Translations under genes and position numbers: made by a program
NCBI RefSeq assembly: GCF_021729035.1
Contig: NZ_JAJSAP010000001.1
Location: 248,001-312,000 of the forward strand
Direction of reading: 5' to 3'
DNA length: 64,000 bases
From: Microbulbifer sediminum
GTDB lineage: Bacteria > Pseudomonadota > Gammaproteobacteria > Pseudomonadales > Cellvibrionaceae
Shown: positions 53,566 through 62,791 of the stretch, piece after piece
How the letters are laid out: each line of letters opens with the position of its first letter
Position numbering within the stretch: position 1 is the stretch's first letter
The notes under the pieces: model-generated
What the model was told of the DNA's origin: nothing
Databases searched by the model: none
The model's input: only the letters and a program-made list of their open reading frames with translations

Positions 53566-56388
53566 CTACCACCCCATATGGGGAATGGTGACCGGCCGGC
53601 TGGCCGAGAACTCGCGGCCGGTGTCGTCGGTGGCGACCAGGGTAATCCGGTAGCTGCCGCCCTGGCCATAGCGATGCCAGCCGCCGGTGCCTTGCTTTAC
53701 AGTGCCGTCACCGAAATTCCACCTGTAGCCCCGCCCATGCGCCCCCTTAGTCCGGGCGCTGACCCACACCCAGCTCAGGAACCGGTGTAACCGGAAGGCC
53801 AGCGGTTGCGTGTCTTTGCCATCCGGCGCATCTACCTTACGGACAATGGTTGTGCTGGCACCGAGATTATCTTCCACCAGCAGGGTTACGGTGTATTCCC
53901 CAGGTACCGTGTAGCGGTGCCTGGGGTTCTGCTCGCTGCTGCTTGCACCGTCGCCGAACATCCACTGCCAGCGGACGATTTCACCATCCACGTCTGTGCT
54001 GCGGTCTGTGAACTGGACATGGCGCTTGCTGGTATCGAATGCGAAATCGGCCTGCGGCGCGCTGTTGGCGCGGGGCAGGTCCAGTTCCACGATTACCGGG
54101 TCGTGGTCGGAGGCGCGGTAGGGGTCGGCGCGATAGAAAGTGTTTATCTGCTCCGCACTTTTATGCTCGGTGTTGTAGTCCAGCGCCCGCGGTTCGTCGG
54201 CATTGACAGGCCATATGGTGGCCGCGGTAACCGATGACGCCAGGGCGGCGTTGGCAAGGGCGTGATCCAGGTAACCCGCCTGGCCGGCGAAGACATAGGA
54301 ATAGGCCTCGCCGCCACCAGAACCGGCCAACAGATCGGTATAGCCCGCATCTTCCAGGGTGGTGATGGGGTTCTCCCTGGCGTAGCTGTTCAGGTCACCA
54401 ATGACCAGCACGCCTTCCGTGCCCGTGCCCGAGGGATCTGCGGCAAGCCAGCTTGCCAGTGCATCGGCAGCCTGGGTGCGGACCAGGTTCCAGCAGCCCT
54501 GGCCATCCCCCTGGTCATCATTGAGGCTGCCGTCGTTGGGGCAACTGCCCTTGGACTTGAAGTGGTTGACGGCTACGGCGAGGGTTCCGCCGCTGGATAG
54601 CTCCTGAAATGCCTGCAGAAGCGGCTGCCGGTTGCTGTCATCGAACGGGTAGCTGTCCAGGGTAACGGCCGGGCCCAGGGGGTGGACCCGGTTACTGCGG
54701 TAGACGATGCCCACCGCAATCTGGTCGCCTCCCAGCTGCGCCGTGGCCGGGTCGACAAATGCATAAGTGTCCGCACCAGTGGCAGCATTCAGCCCGTCGA
54801 CCAGGTCATGGATGGCGCTCCCGGGCCCGTAGCCATCGTTCTCGATTTCCATCAGGCCGATGATGTCCGCATCCATGGCGTGGATCGCGGCAATGATTTT
54901 TTCGCGCTGCCGCTGGAACTCTTCGAGGGTATCGGCACCGCGGTCGGTGGGAAAGCCACCACCCTTGCCGTCGCCATTGAAGTAATTCAGCACATTGAAG
55001 CTGGCCACCCGCAGACTGCCCTCCCCCGGCAGCTCAGGCGCCGGGCTTCGCGCATTGGTGTCACTGAACCGTGGCGCCTCTACCGGGTGGACACGATAGG
55101 CATCGAAACCGTAGCCGATCACCCCACGCAGGCCGCTCACCATTGTGCCGGCGCGAAGGCTGTTGTCCGCGCCCAGCTGCGGCGCCGGATAGGGAATCAC
55201 TGCGGGATTCCGCACCGTGGAACCGTCATCCAGCAGGATACGGTTCAGGTCATTGGCGGCCTGCCGGGCAAGGGCGGCCGAACCGGGCTCGACGACATTG
55301 GTGGGAATAAACAGGCGGCCGGAGGAAAGCTCCACTTCACCGTAACGGGCCAGGTCGTAATTGCCGGTGACGGTCAGGTCCTGCGGAAACTCCACCAGCA
55401 TGCCCTCGAAGCGCTCGGGCGCATCGCCGCTGGCGAACGGCAATACCGGCTGTGCAGCGGTGACACTGTGGCCGCTGCTACAGACTTTCACACCGTCGAT
55501 TCCGGTCAGCTCGGTAAAGCCGTAATACTCGGTAATCACGCCACCGACCCGTACCAGGTCACCCAGTCGCACATCGGTACCAACCCCGTTGTCATAAACG
55601 AACAGGCCTTCAGAACTGGTATCGAGTCCGTCCTGGTCAGCGTCCTCTTCCTGCAGGAAAAAGCCACCCAGTGCAGTCGCGGTATTCTGGAACTCCCCAA
55701 CCACTACAGCCTCTACCTCGATGCGCTCGCCGACGAGCGGGCTGGAGGCACCGGTACCCTGCACGGCGCTGATCAGGGTGGCGGACTCGCCGCACTGGCC
55801 CAATGCAATGCCTCCCCCGCCTGACCCCCCGTGCCCACCGAGACCACCAAAGCTGTCCAGCCCGGCGCTGGACCACTCGAGGGCCGGGTCAAAAGCGGTG
55901 TCGCCGTCGCTGCGGCCGCTGGCCACCCCTTCGTTGCGTCGCAGTGTCTGGTTCTGGGTACCCACCGCGCTGTCACCCCACTGGCTGCCAGGGTCCACAC
56001 CAACCTGGCCGATCACGTCCACCGGTTGTCCCAGCCGGCTCAGCACCACGGCGTCGTCGCCATTGAACAGGCCACCGCCGTAGGTATGGTCCGCCTGCGC
56101 CAGTATGGCCGCATCCGCATCGCGATGGGCAAACACGAACACCTCCCCGTCGGCGAGGGTGCCGGCCAGCGGCACACTGGCGCCCGGGAGGGCGGAACCG
56201 TTGAAGTAGACCTTCACCGCATAGTCCGCCAGATCCACCGGTGAACCGGTGCCATTGAAGATTTCCAGTGCCTTGTTGTCACTGCTGCCCTCGATATATT
56301 CGGAAATCAGCAGGTCCGCGGAAGCCACACCGGGAAGGGTACTGGCGAGAAGTAAAGTGGGCAGCCATGCCCGTTTGAACTGTTTCAT
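53566..56388 (-). CDS. ExeM/NucH-type extracellular endonuclease with PKD domain
   Basis: The 940-residue protein has a signal peptide (TLPGVASADLLIS, cleavage near residue 24). A lamin-tail domain follows (about 25-160, ISEYIEGSSDNKALEIFNGT), then an OB-like region (about 200-430) and an endonuclease/exonuclease/phosphatase domain (about 445-790). Active-site residues are seen in LMEIENDGYGPGS (Glu), VIGDLNSYARENPI (Asp, Asn) and ASDHDPVIVELD (Asp-His). A PKD domain (FTDRSTDVDGEIVRWQWMFG) and a second, weaker one end the protein. Relatives degrade extracellular DNA for nutrients and biofilm release. No GlyGly-CTERM tail is present. Confidence 0.9.
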   Translation of the reverse strand: MKQFKRAWLPTLLLASTLPGVASADLLISEYIEGSSDNKALEIFNGTGSPVDLADYAVKVYFNGSALPGASVPLAGTLADGEVFVFAHRDADAAILAQADHTYGGGLFNGDDAVVLSRLGQPVDVIGQVGVDPGSQWGDSAVGTQNQTLRRNEGVASGRSDGDTAFDPALEWSSAGLDSFGGLGGHGGSGGGGIALGQCGESATLISAVQGTGASSPLVGERIEVEAVVVGEFQNTATALGGFFLQEEDADQDGLDTSSEGLFVYDNGVGTDVRLGDLVRVGGVITEYYGFTELTGIDGVKVCSSGHSVTAAQPVLPFASGDAPERFEGMLVEFPQDLTVTGNYDLARYGEVELSSGRLFIPTNVVEPGSAALARQAANDLNRILLDDGSTVRNPAVIPYPAPQLGADNSLRAGTMVSGLRGVIGYGFDAYRVHPVEAPRFSDTNARSPAPELPGEGSLRVASFNVLNYFNGDGKGGGFPTDRGADTLEEFQRQREKIIAAIHAMDADIIGLMEIENDGYGPGSAIHDLVDGLNAATGADTYAFVDPATAQLGGDQIAVGIVYRSNRVHPLGPAVTLDSYPFDDSNRQPLLQAFQELSSGGTLAVAVNHFKSKGSCPNDGSLNDDQGDGQGCWNLVRTQAADALASWLAADPSGTGTEGVLVIGDLNSYARENPITTLEDAGYTDLLAGSGGGEAYSYVFAGQAGYLDHALANAALASSVTAATIWPVNADEPRALDYNTEHKSAEQINTFYRADPYRASDHDPVIVELDLPRANSAPQADFAFDTSKRHVQFTDRSTDVDGEIVRWQWMFGDGASSSEQNPRHRYTVPGEYTVTLLVEDNLGASTTIVRKVDAPDGKDTQPLAFRLHRFLSWVWVSARTKGAHGRGYRWNFGDGTVKQGTGGWHRYGQGGSYRITLVATDDTGREFSASRPVTIPHMGW

Positions 56389-56644
56389 TAAGGTTATCCC
56401 TGTCGTTCTCGTACAGTGGAAGCTGGGCTCGCTGGATCGGGGTTGCCACCCTCACCTTCAGCTTCGAGCATGCAATTGATCGCTTCCCTGAAAGAATGGA
56501 TTTCCGGAACGACCGTTTCCGGAAACGCGACAGGATGGCAGCAGATTTATAACAACAGATGAGAATAAGATGAAGAATTGCGGTACAGGAGGTTACCGTG
56601 CGGAGCAATTCCCACGATATGCGTGACCGGTGACTGACAATGTG
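56389..56644. other. Intergenic region between nuclease and msrA
   Basis: This stretch holds the upstream region of the nuclease gene and no convincing gene. GATTTCCGGAACGACCG and GTTTCCGGAAACG near 56500-56530 give a short palindromic TTTCCGGAAA. A promoter is expected here, but I cannot place it. Confidence 0.45.
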
Positions 56645-56667
56645 AAAAAGCCCGCGGTATTGCGGGC
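56645..56667 (-). terminator. Intrinsic terminator of msrA
   Basis: GCCCGC (56650-56655), a six-base loop and GCGGGC (56662-56667) form a stem that on the minus strand is followed by TTTTT, 28 bases beyond the msrA stop codon. Confidence 0.85.
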
Positions 56668-56694
56668 TCTCCATCAACAAATCCAGGTTAACGG

Positions 56695-57282
56695 TCAGGA
56701 CGCTTCCCACACCTCTTCCAGCCGCTGGTCACGTCCACAGCGGTAGCGATAAAACTTGTAGCGCACCGGGTTGCGCTGGTAATAGTTCTGGTGATACTCC
56801 TCGGCCGGGTAGAAGGTGGCCGCAGGAACGATCTCCGTAACAATTTTCTTGCCGAGTTTTTCCTCCAGAGCCTGCTTGCTTTCCTCCGCCTGGCGTTTCT
56901 CGCGCTCGTTGGCATAGAAAATGGCACTGCGGTACTGGTTGCCGCGATCACAGAACTGGCCACCGGCATCAAAGGGGTCCACGTTGCGCCAGAATACTGC
57001 CAGCAACTGTGGATAGCTGACCTTGCTCGCATCATATTTCACCTGCACCACCTCGGCGTGGCCGGTGCGACCGCTGGATACCTGCTCATAGGTTGGGTTT
57101 TCCACCTTGCCGCCGCTATAGCCGGAGGTGGTCTCCAGCACACCCTCGAGCTTGTCGTATGGAGGCTCCATACACCAGAAGCAGCCGCCGGCGAAGACCG
57201 CGGTGCGGATACTCTTGGTGTCGTCCTGGGCAAGCGGGGCAGCCGCGGTCACAAGCAGTAGCACAACCATTAACCAGCGCAT
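56695..57282 (-). CDS. msrA: Exported peptide-methionine (S)-S-oxide reductase
   Basis: The start is ATG 57282 (MRWLMVVLLLVTAAAPLAQD), which gives a signal peptide; GAAGGA precedes it. The 195-residue protein has the MsrA active site FAGGCFWCMEPPYDKL and the signature YHQNYYQRNP. A resolving Cys lies near the C-terminus (YRYRCGRDQ). It reduces the S-form of methionine sulfoxide in proteins. The signal peptide places it in the periplasm, unlike the cytoplasmic E. coli enzyme; a membrane reductant partner is not encoded nearby. Confidence 0.92.
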   Translation of the reverse strand: MRWLMVVLLLVTAAAPLAQDDTKSIRTAVFAGGCFWCMEPPYDKLEGVLETTSGYSGGKVENPTYEQVSSGRTGHAEVVQVKYDASKVSYPQLLAVFWRNVDPFDAGGQFCDRGNQYRSAIFYANEREKRQAEESKQALEEKLGKKIVTEIVPAATFYPAEEYHQNYYQRNPVRYKFYRYRCGRDQRLEEVWEAS

Positions 57283-57360
57283 TTTCACTTTTCCTTCTTC
57301 GTAAACTCTGTTGAGGGGATACGCATAAAAGCAGACCCCGGATTCCGATGCCACTATTGC

Positions 57361-58530
57361 TCAGACCAGGCCCCGCAAGGCCTGTCCCAATATTGCACTG
57401 TAACCTGCCGCATCGAGCGCCACCGGGTTCCCGGCCGATGCCGCATCGGCCACTGCCATCTGGCCCACCTGCTCCGCCTGCTCGCTACCAATCCCGATTT
57501 CCTCCAGGCTGTGAGGGATACCGATTTCAGCGCGCAGGGCCAGTATCCAGTTGAGCACCCCGGCAAAGCCTGGCTGGGGCAAGTCGAGGTAGCGGGCCAG
57601 GCGGATCATGCGCTCCTCCAGCGCGGCGCGATTCGCCTGGAGCACATAGGGCATCAGGACCGCATTCAGTAGACCGTGGTGGGCATCGTAAAGCGCCCCC
57701 AGTGGATGGGACAGCGCATGCATGGCCCCCAGTCCCCGCTGGAAGGCCGTGGCTCCCATGCTGGATGCCACCAGCATCTGCTGGCGGGCCTCGAGATCAC
57801 GCCCATCCGCCACCGCACGGGGCAGGTACTCCTGGACCAGCCGCATCCCCTCCAGTGCGATGCCCTCCGCCATGGGGTGATAACCCCGGGCACAGAAAGC
57901 CTCCAGGTTGTGCGAGAGCGCATCCATGCCAGTGGCGGCGGTAATACTGTGGGGCAGCCCGACTGTCAGTTCCGGGTCCAGGATTACGGTTGCCGGCAGC
58001 ATCTTCGGATGGAAAATGATGCGCTTAACCCGGGCCACCTCATCGGTGATTACGGATGAGCGCCCCACTTCCGAACCGGTGCCGGCAGTGGTGGGCACGG
58101 CAACCACCGGCACCATGCCGGCCTCGTCCACGCGGCGAAAATTATCGCCGACGTCCTCGAAATCCCACAGTGGCCGCCGCTGCCCCGCCATCAGTGCGAT
58201 AGCCTTGGCCGCGTCCATGGCCGAACCGCCACCGAACGCTATCACCCCGTCGTGCCAGCCGGCGCGCAAAGCTGCCACACCGCTGTCCACGTTTGCGCCG
58301 TTGGGGTTGCTTTTCACATCGGCAAACACTGCGACATTGAGGCCTTCGTTGCGACAGATTCGCAGCGCGCTCTCCACCATGGGCAGGTCCGCCAGTCCCG
58401 GGTCCGTGACCATCATGGGGGAATGGATACCCAGCTCGAGGCAGGCACCGGGCAATTCCACCACGCGCCCGGGGCCGACACGCATGGCGGTGGGGTAGTT
58501 CCAGTCGACGGAGAGAGGGGGGGTTGTCAT
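57361..58530 (-). CDS. Iron-containing alcohol dehydrogenase
   Basis: The 389-residue protein is a group III (Fe-ADH) enzyme. It has the NAD-binding GGGSAMDAAKAIALM (near residue 98) and metal ligands in TGMDALSHNLEAF (Asp, His) and HALSHPLGALYDAHHGLLNA (two His). It follows the aldehyde dehydrogenase by 15 bases and the glutamine-synthetase-like gene further up, in one minus-strand operon. In that setting it probably oxidises the alcohol end of a gamma-glutamylated amino alcohol, or acts on the parent alcohol. Substrate by inference only. Confidence 0.9.
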   Translation of the reverse strand: MTTPPLSVDWNYPTAMRVGPGRVVELPGACLELGIHSPMMVTDPGLADLPMVESALRICRNEGLNVAVFADVKSNPNGANVDSGVAALRAGWHDGVIAFGGGSAMDAAKAIALMAGQRRPLWDFEDVGDNFRRVDEAGMVPVVAVPTTAGTGSEVGRSSVITDEVARVKRIIFHPKMLPATVILDPELTVGLPHSITAATGMDALSHNLEAFCARGYHPMAEGIALEGMRLVQEYLPRAVADGRDLEARQQMLVASSMGATAFQRGLGAMHALSHPLGALYDAHHGLLNAVLMPYVLQANRAALEERMIRLARYLDLPQPGFAGVLNWILALRAEIGIPHSLEEIGIGSEQAEQVGQMAVADAASAGNPVALDAAGYSAILGQALRGLV

Positions 58531-58545
58531 GGGACACCTCGGTGC

Positions 58546-59934
58546 TCAGGGCTGTCGCTTCAGGTGGAAGGATTTGGGACGGGTCAGGTGCTCATAGCCG
58601 ATACCGGACAGGGTGCAGCCGCGACCGGAGTTCTTGACGCCGGTCCACGCCAGTGCCGGGTCGAGATAGTCGCAGCGGTTCATGAACACCGTTCCGCACT
58701 CCAGCCGCTCTCCCAGCGCCAGCGCCGCCTGTTCGTCCGTGGTGAATATCGCGGCGGTGAGCCCAAAATCACTGTCGTTCATCAATGCCAGCGCCTCGGC
58801 GTCGTCCCGTACCGGCATCACCCCCACGACCGGGCCGAAGGATTCCTCGCGCATGACACGCATCCCGTGGTCGACCCCGGTGAGCAGCTGCGGCGCCAGG
58901 TATGCGGTGCCGCGCCGGTCCTCGGCAAAGGAAGCGGGATTGACATGGGCGGTGGCGCCACCGGCGATGGCTTCATCCACCTGGGCGCGGACAAAGTCCG
59001 CTGCCTCGGCACGCACCAGCGGGCCCAGGGTGGTTTCGGGATCATCGGGCCGGCCCAGCCGGTAGGCACGCACTGTGGCCACGGCACGTTCGACAAAGGC
59101 GTCGTGCAGGGACTCGTGAACGTAAATGCGCTCGATGCCACAACAGGACTGGCCCGAATTGAAAAAAGCACCGTCTACGGCGGCCGCTACAGCGTGGTCC
59201 AGGTCTGCATCGGCGCGGACATAGGCCGGGTCCTTGCCGCCCAGTTCCAGGCCGAGCTGGATAAAGCGACCTGCAGCAGCATGCTCTACCACCCGGCCAC
59301 CGGCTACCGAACCGGTAAAGGCTACATGGTCCACTTCCGGGGCGCGCACCAGGCTCTCGGTATCGGCGTGGGACAGGTGGAGGTACTGGAATACCCCCTG
59401 TGGCAATCCCGCTTCAGCAAACACTTCCACCATATGCTCTGCGCACAGCGGCGTTTGCGCGGAGTGCTTGAGAAGTACCGCGTTACCGGCCAGCAGCGCC
59501 GGCACCACCGCATTCACCGCTGTCAGGTAGGGATAGTTCCAGGGCGCCACCACCAGCGAGATGCCCAGGGGTTCGCGCCGGATCAGCCGCGTGAATCCGG
59601 GCTTCTCCGGCAGGCGGATTTCAGCCAGCCCAAGTTCCGCGATTCCCGCCATGTAGTTGGCCCGCTCTGCAAAGCCGAGGAGTTCGCCACTGGCAAAGCG
59701 GATGGGCCGCCCCATCATCCAGCACAGCTCCTCCCCAAGTTGCTCCCGGCGATCCTCCGTCAACATTACCGCCTGGCGCACAATGGCCACCCGCTCGGCC
59801 AGCGGCGTGCGGGCCCAGGCCGGTTGCGCCCCGCTGGCCAGCTCCAGCGCCGCGCCGATTTCCTGCGCCGCCGCCAGTGGGCGCTCGACATAAACGGCAT
59901 TATCGACAGGGGATATACATTGCAGTTTTTGCAT
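58546..59934 (-). CDS. NAD(P)-dependent aldehyde dehydrogenase
   Basis: The start is taken as ATG 59934 (MQKLQCISPVDNAVYVERPL). The 462-residue enzyme has the ALDH signatures: VVAPWNYPYLTAVNAVVPAL (cofactor site), FTGSVAGGRVV, the general-base Glu in LELGGKDPAYV, and the catalytic Cys in NSGQSCCGIERIYV, then EESFGPVVGVMPV. It resembles the succinate-semialdehyde/gamma-glutamyl-aminoaldehyde group (PuuC/GabD-like). It would convert the aldehyde made by the adjacent Fe-ADH, or by an amine oxidase elsewhere, to an acid. Confidence 0.9.
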   Translation of the reverse strand: MQKLQCISPVDNAVYVERPLAAAQEIGAALELASGAQPAWARTPLAERVAIVRQAVMLTEDRREQLGEELCWMMGRPIRFASGELLGFAERANYMAGIAELGLAEIRLPEKPGFTRLIRREPLGISLVVAPWNYPYLTAVNAVVPALLAGNAVLLKHSAQTPLCAEHMVEVFAEAGLPQGVFQYLHLSHADTESLVRAPEVDHVAFTGSVAGGRVVEHAAAGRFIQLGLELGGKDPAYVRADADLDHAVAAAVDGAFFNSGQSCCGIERIYVHESLHDAFVERAVATVRAYRLGRPDDPETTLGPLVRAEAADFVRAQVDEAIAGGATAHVNPASFAEDRRGTAYLAPQLLTGVDHGMRVMREESFGPVVGVMPVRDDAEALALMNDSDFGLTAAIFTTDEQAALALGERLECGTVFMNRCDYLDPALAWTGVKNSGRGCTLSGIGYEHLTRPKSFHLKRQP

Positions 59935-59995
59935 GGATTCCAGGGTCCGATCACTCTCAGGGACGGTCGGCAACGGCTTCAGTGCCCGGCCCGGT

Positions 59996-61393
59996 TCAGA
60001 TAATTTCGAAGTAGCGCTCCAGCTCCCAGTCAGTCACGTGGCGCCGGTACTCCCGCTCCTCCCACTCACGGCTGGCGGCGAAATGGTCCACAAAGCTGTT
60101 GCCGAACAACTCCCGGGCGGCGGCGGACGCTCGCAGCCGCTGCGCGGATTCCCACAGGGTACGCGGCAGCGCCAGTTCGTCCGGCTGTTCGAGCGCGTAG
60201 GCGTTACCGGCCACGGGGTCACCGGGCTCCCAGCCCTGCAGGATGCCGTACAACCCGGACCCCAGCGCCGCCGCCAGTGCCAGGTAGGGATTGGCATCGG
60301 CGGCACCGAGGCGGTATTCCTGCCGCTGGGACTTGTCACTGCCGGGTATCACACGCAGGGCGGCAGTGCGATTTTCCACGCCCCAGGTGGCGCCGGTGGG
60401 CGCCCAGAAGCCGGGCACCAGCCGGCGGTAGCTGTTGACCGTGGGGGCCATCAGGGCGAGCAGCTCCGGCATCAGCCGCTGCTGCCCGGCGAGGAACTGC
60501 CGCTGCACGATGCTCATGCCCTGTGGCTTCTCCGGGTCAAAAAAAGCCGACTTGCCCGTGTCCCGCTCCCGTAACGACAGGTGGATGTGCCCGCTCTGGC
60601 CGGGGTAGTCACCGGACCAGCGGGCCATAAATGTCGCCATCAGGCTGTTGCGCTGGGCCAGCACTTTGAGGAAGGTCTTGAACAGTGCCGCCTTGTCCCC
60701 GGCAGCCTCCACCTCATCCACGGCGATCGCCGCCTCCAGCACCCCCGGCCCGGTCTCGGTGTGCAGGCCCTCGATGGGGAAATCCATTCGCTCGCCCAGC
60801 TCCAGTATCTGCCGGTGCAGTTCCGAATGGACTGAGTTGCGGATGACCGAATAGCCAAACCAGTCCGGGGTAAACGGCTTCAGGTTGCGGAAGCCCTTCT
60901 CGCGGGCTGAATTCGGAGTCTCGTCGAACAGGAAAAATTCGTACTCCAGCGCCCCGAACGGTTCAAAACCCGCCTCGCGACAACGCTCCACCACCCGGCG
61001 CAGAATGCCCCGGGGACAGACGGCCTCTGCCTGCCGGTCGAACTCCGCCAGGAACAGCAGCATACCGTCCTCGAAAGGAATCTCCCTGCAGGTGTGCGGG
61101 AGGATACGCACCGGGGCATCCGGGTAGCCCGTATGCCAGCCGGTATAACTGGCGTTGTCGTACAGCTGGTCCTTGACGTCCCAGCCCAGCACCACGTCGC
61201 AGAAGGCGAAGCCGTGTTCCAGGGCGGAGAAAAATTTGTCGCGACTCATATACTTGCCGCGCATCACCCCGTCGTTGTCGAACAACCCCACCTTGACGTG
61301 GGTCAGCTGGCGCTCTTCGACAATTTTCCGGGCCTGGGCGGCAGTCCGTACTTCTCGCGGCGAAAATCCGGGGGTCTGGCTCGGGTCGAGCAT
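59996..61393 (-). CDS. Glutamine-synthetase-family gamma-glutamylamide ligase (PuuA/GlnA3-like)
   Basis: The 465-residue protein has the GS catalytic domain: GALEYEFFLFDETPN, HTETGPGVLEAAIAV, SGHIHLSLRE and VENRTAALRVIPG. It lacks the adenylylation-site Tyr motif of GlnA, and the N-terminal domain is of the PuuA type. Such enzymes join glutamate to polyamines, ethanolamine or other amines using ATP. It is followed by ALDH and Fe-ADH genes, so it probably starts a gamma-glutamylated amine breakdown pathway. GAGG precedes the ATG. A gamma-glutamyl hydrolase and an oxidase would be needed and are not in the window. Confidence 0.88.
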   Translation of the reverse strand: MLDPSQTPGFSPREVRTAAQARKIVEERQLTHVKVGLFDNDGVMRGKYMSRDKFFSALEHGFAFCDVVLGWDVKDQLYDNASYTGWHTGYPDAPVRILPHTCREIPFEDGMLLFLAEFDRQAEAVCPRGILRRVVERCREAGFEPFGALEYEFFLFDETPNSAREKGFRNLKPFTPDWFGYSVIRNSVHSELHRQILELGERMDFPIEGLHTETGPGVLEAAIAVDEVEAAGDKAALFKTFLKVLAQRNSLMATFMARWSGDYPGQSGHIHLSLRERDTGKSAFFDPEKPQGMSIVQRQFLAGQQRLMPELLALMAPTVNSYRRLVPGFWAPTGATWGVENRTAALRVIPGSDKSQRQEYRLGAADANPYLALAAALGSGLYGILQGWEPGDPVAGNAYALEQPDELALPRTLWESAQRLRASAAARELFGNSFVDHFAASREWEEREYRRHVTDWELERYFEII

Positions 61394-61578
61394 CGGGGGC
61401 CTCGCTATTGTTGTTATCCACCAGCGGGTATCTCGCTAACAGCATAGTCAATGCGGAGCCGTCCTGTGACTGCCGGGCCAGGTACGTCCCGGTGGCGCCG
61501 TGGCGCTTTCAGCGATGCCGCGCAGGGTTTATAATCCGCCCTCCCAATTTTTCGTCCACTTTTTAATCAGGAACAGCA

Positions 61579-62115
61579 ATGAGCTTCGACAAGGTTTCCG
61601 CAGGTAAGGACCTGCCCAACGATATCAACGTCATCATCGAGATCCCGGCCAACCACGACCCGATCAAGTACGAAGTGGACAAGGATGCAGACGCGGTGTT
61701 CGTGGACCGTTTCGTAGCCACCCCGATGTTCTACCCGGCCAACTACGGCTACGTGCCGCAGACCCTGTCCGAGGACGGCGATCCCCTGGACGTGCTGGTT
61801 GTGGCACCCTACCCGGTAATGGTGGGTTCCGTGATCCGCTCCCGCGTGATTGGCGTGCTGAAGATGACCGACGAGTCCGGCGTCGACGCCAAGCTGCTGG
61901 CGGTGCCACACACCAAGCTGACCAAGCTGTACGATCACGTACAGGAAATCGGCGACCTGCCGGAACTGCTGCTTAAGCAGATCGAGCACTACTTCGAGAA
62001 CTACAAGGCGCTGGAAGCCGGCAAGTGGGTGAAGGTAGACGGTTGGGACAACGCCGACGCCGCCCGCGCCGAGGTCATGTCCTCCCGCGAGCGCTACCTG
62101 AAAGAGGAAGGCTGA
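61579..62115 (+). CDS. ppa: Inorganic pyrophosphatase (family I)
   Basis: The 178-residue protein is the usual length of the soluble family I enzyme that hydrolyses pyrophosphate to phosphate. It has [20 protein letters not shown] and the metal-binding [17 protein letters not shown] near residue 65, then [13 protein letters not shown] and [26 protein letters not shown] precedes the ATG. It is monocistronic with a strong terminator. The cell also seems to have a PPi-using phosphofructokinase, so pyrophosphate is drawn on by both. Confidence 0.96.
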   Translation: MSFDKVSAGKDLPNDINVIIEIPANHDPIKYEVDKDADAVFVDRFVATPMFYPANYGYVPQTLSEDGDPLDVLVVAPYPVMVGSVIRSRVIGVLKMTDESGVDAKLLAVPHTKLTKLYDHVQEIGDLPELLLKQIEHYFENYKALEAGKWVKVDGWDNADAARAEVMSSRERYLKEEG

Positions 62116-62137
62116 ACACGCCACTCCGCCCAGGTAT

Positions 62138-62167
62138 AAAAAAAACCGGCCAATCGGCCGGTTTTTT
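62138..62167. terminator. Bidirectional intrinsic terminator after ppa
   Basis: CCGGCC (62146-62151), loop AATC and GGCCGG (62156-62161) are followed by six T on the plus strand, and on the minus strand by a run of T as well. It separates the convergent ppa and unknown gene at 62196. Confidence 0.92.
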
Positions 62168-62195
62168 CGTTACTGGGGGCACCCGCGGAACAGTT

Positions 62196-62714
62196 CTATT
62201 TCAGCTGCCAGTCCGGCACGCTGACTCGCGTGGCGGGCGCGCGCCGGTGCTCGCCCTCTTCTACCAGGTTGCCCTGCTGGGGTTTGAGGCTCAGGTGCCC
62301 GGTTTCGACGGCGACTTCTTCGCTGCGCTGGCGCTCGCTGTCCCGTACCAGGTTGCCCTCCATCGGCGCGATACTGAGACTCCCCTGTCGCGCGGACGGC
62401 GCAGCGGACCGGGGCTGCGGTTCTTGTGCCGCGCCGGCACCCGGGGCCACACGGGACGTGGCGCTGGCAGCTTCCGGCTGGCCCTCGGCCTTCAGCGAGG
62501 CTTGTGCACCGGCCTTCTCCAGCGCCGCCAGCATCTGCCGGGCCTGGGTCTCGGACAGGTTCTTCTTGATCGCCAGCGGTCGGCCGCTGAACAGCTTCTC
62601 CACGGTTTCCGGTCCCGCCTTGAACAGGCGCGCCAGGTTGGCCCTGACGTCGGCGGCGGTAAAACCGGGCACCAGGTCGCCGCGGAATATCAAACTGTAG
62701 CGAGATTCTGACAT
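62196..62714 (-). CDS. Unknown protein with N-terminal alpha/beta domain and C-terminal repeats
   Basis: The 172-residue protein has a compact N-terminal part (about residues 5-75): YSLIFRGDLVPGFTAADVRA, LARLFKAGPETVEKLFSG, RPLAIKKNLSETQARQMLAA and KAGAQASL. This pattern occurs in uncharacterised proteins of related bacteria, often before membrane domains. A low-complexity Ala/Ser/Gln linker follows (about 75-115). Then come two copies of a unit GSLSIAPMEGNLVRDSE and GHLSLKPQQGNLVEEGE, and the end VSVPDWQLK. There is no signal peptide or membrane helix. The function is not known. Confidence 0.7.
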   Translation of the reverse strand: MSESRYSLIFRGDLVPGFTAADVRANLARLFKAGPETVEKLFSGRPLAIKKNLSETQARQMLAALEKAGAQASLKAEGQPEAASATSRVAPGAGAAQEPQPRSAAPSARQGSLSIAPMEGNLVRDSERQRSEEVAVETGHLSLKPQQGNLVEEGEHRRAPATRVSVPDWQLK

Positions 62715-62791
62715 GGCTTGCTAATCCCCTATGGTGCAGTGTTGCTTGTTCTTGTCGCTATTATCCCGGCCCGGGCGCAGTATTCTGGTGC

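Noticed and set aside
54682-55824. 380-residue open frame on the plus strand
   Set aside because: It is antisense to the nuclease gene, low in hydrophobic core pattern and without a ribosome site.
58252-60003. 583-residue open frame on the plus strand
   Set aside because: It is antisense to the Fe-ADH and ALDH genes, spans two real genes and shows no family motifs.
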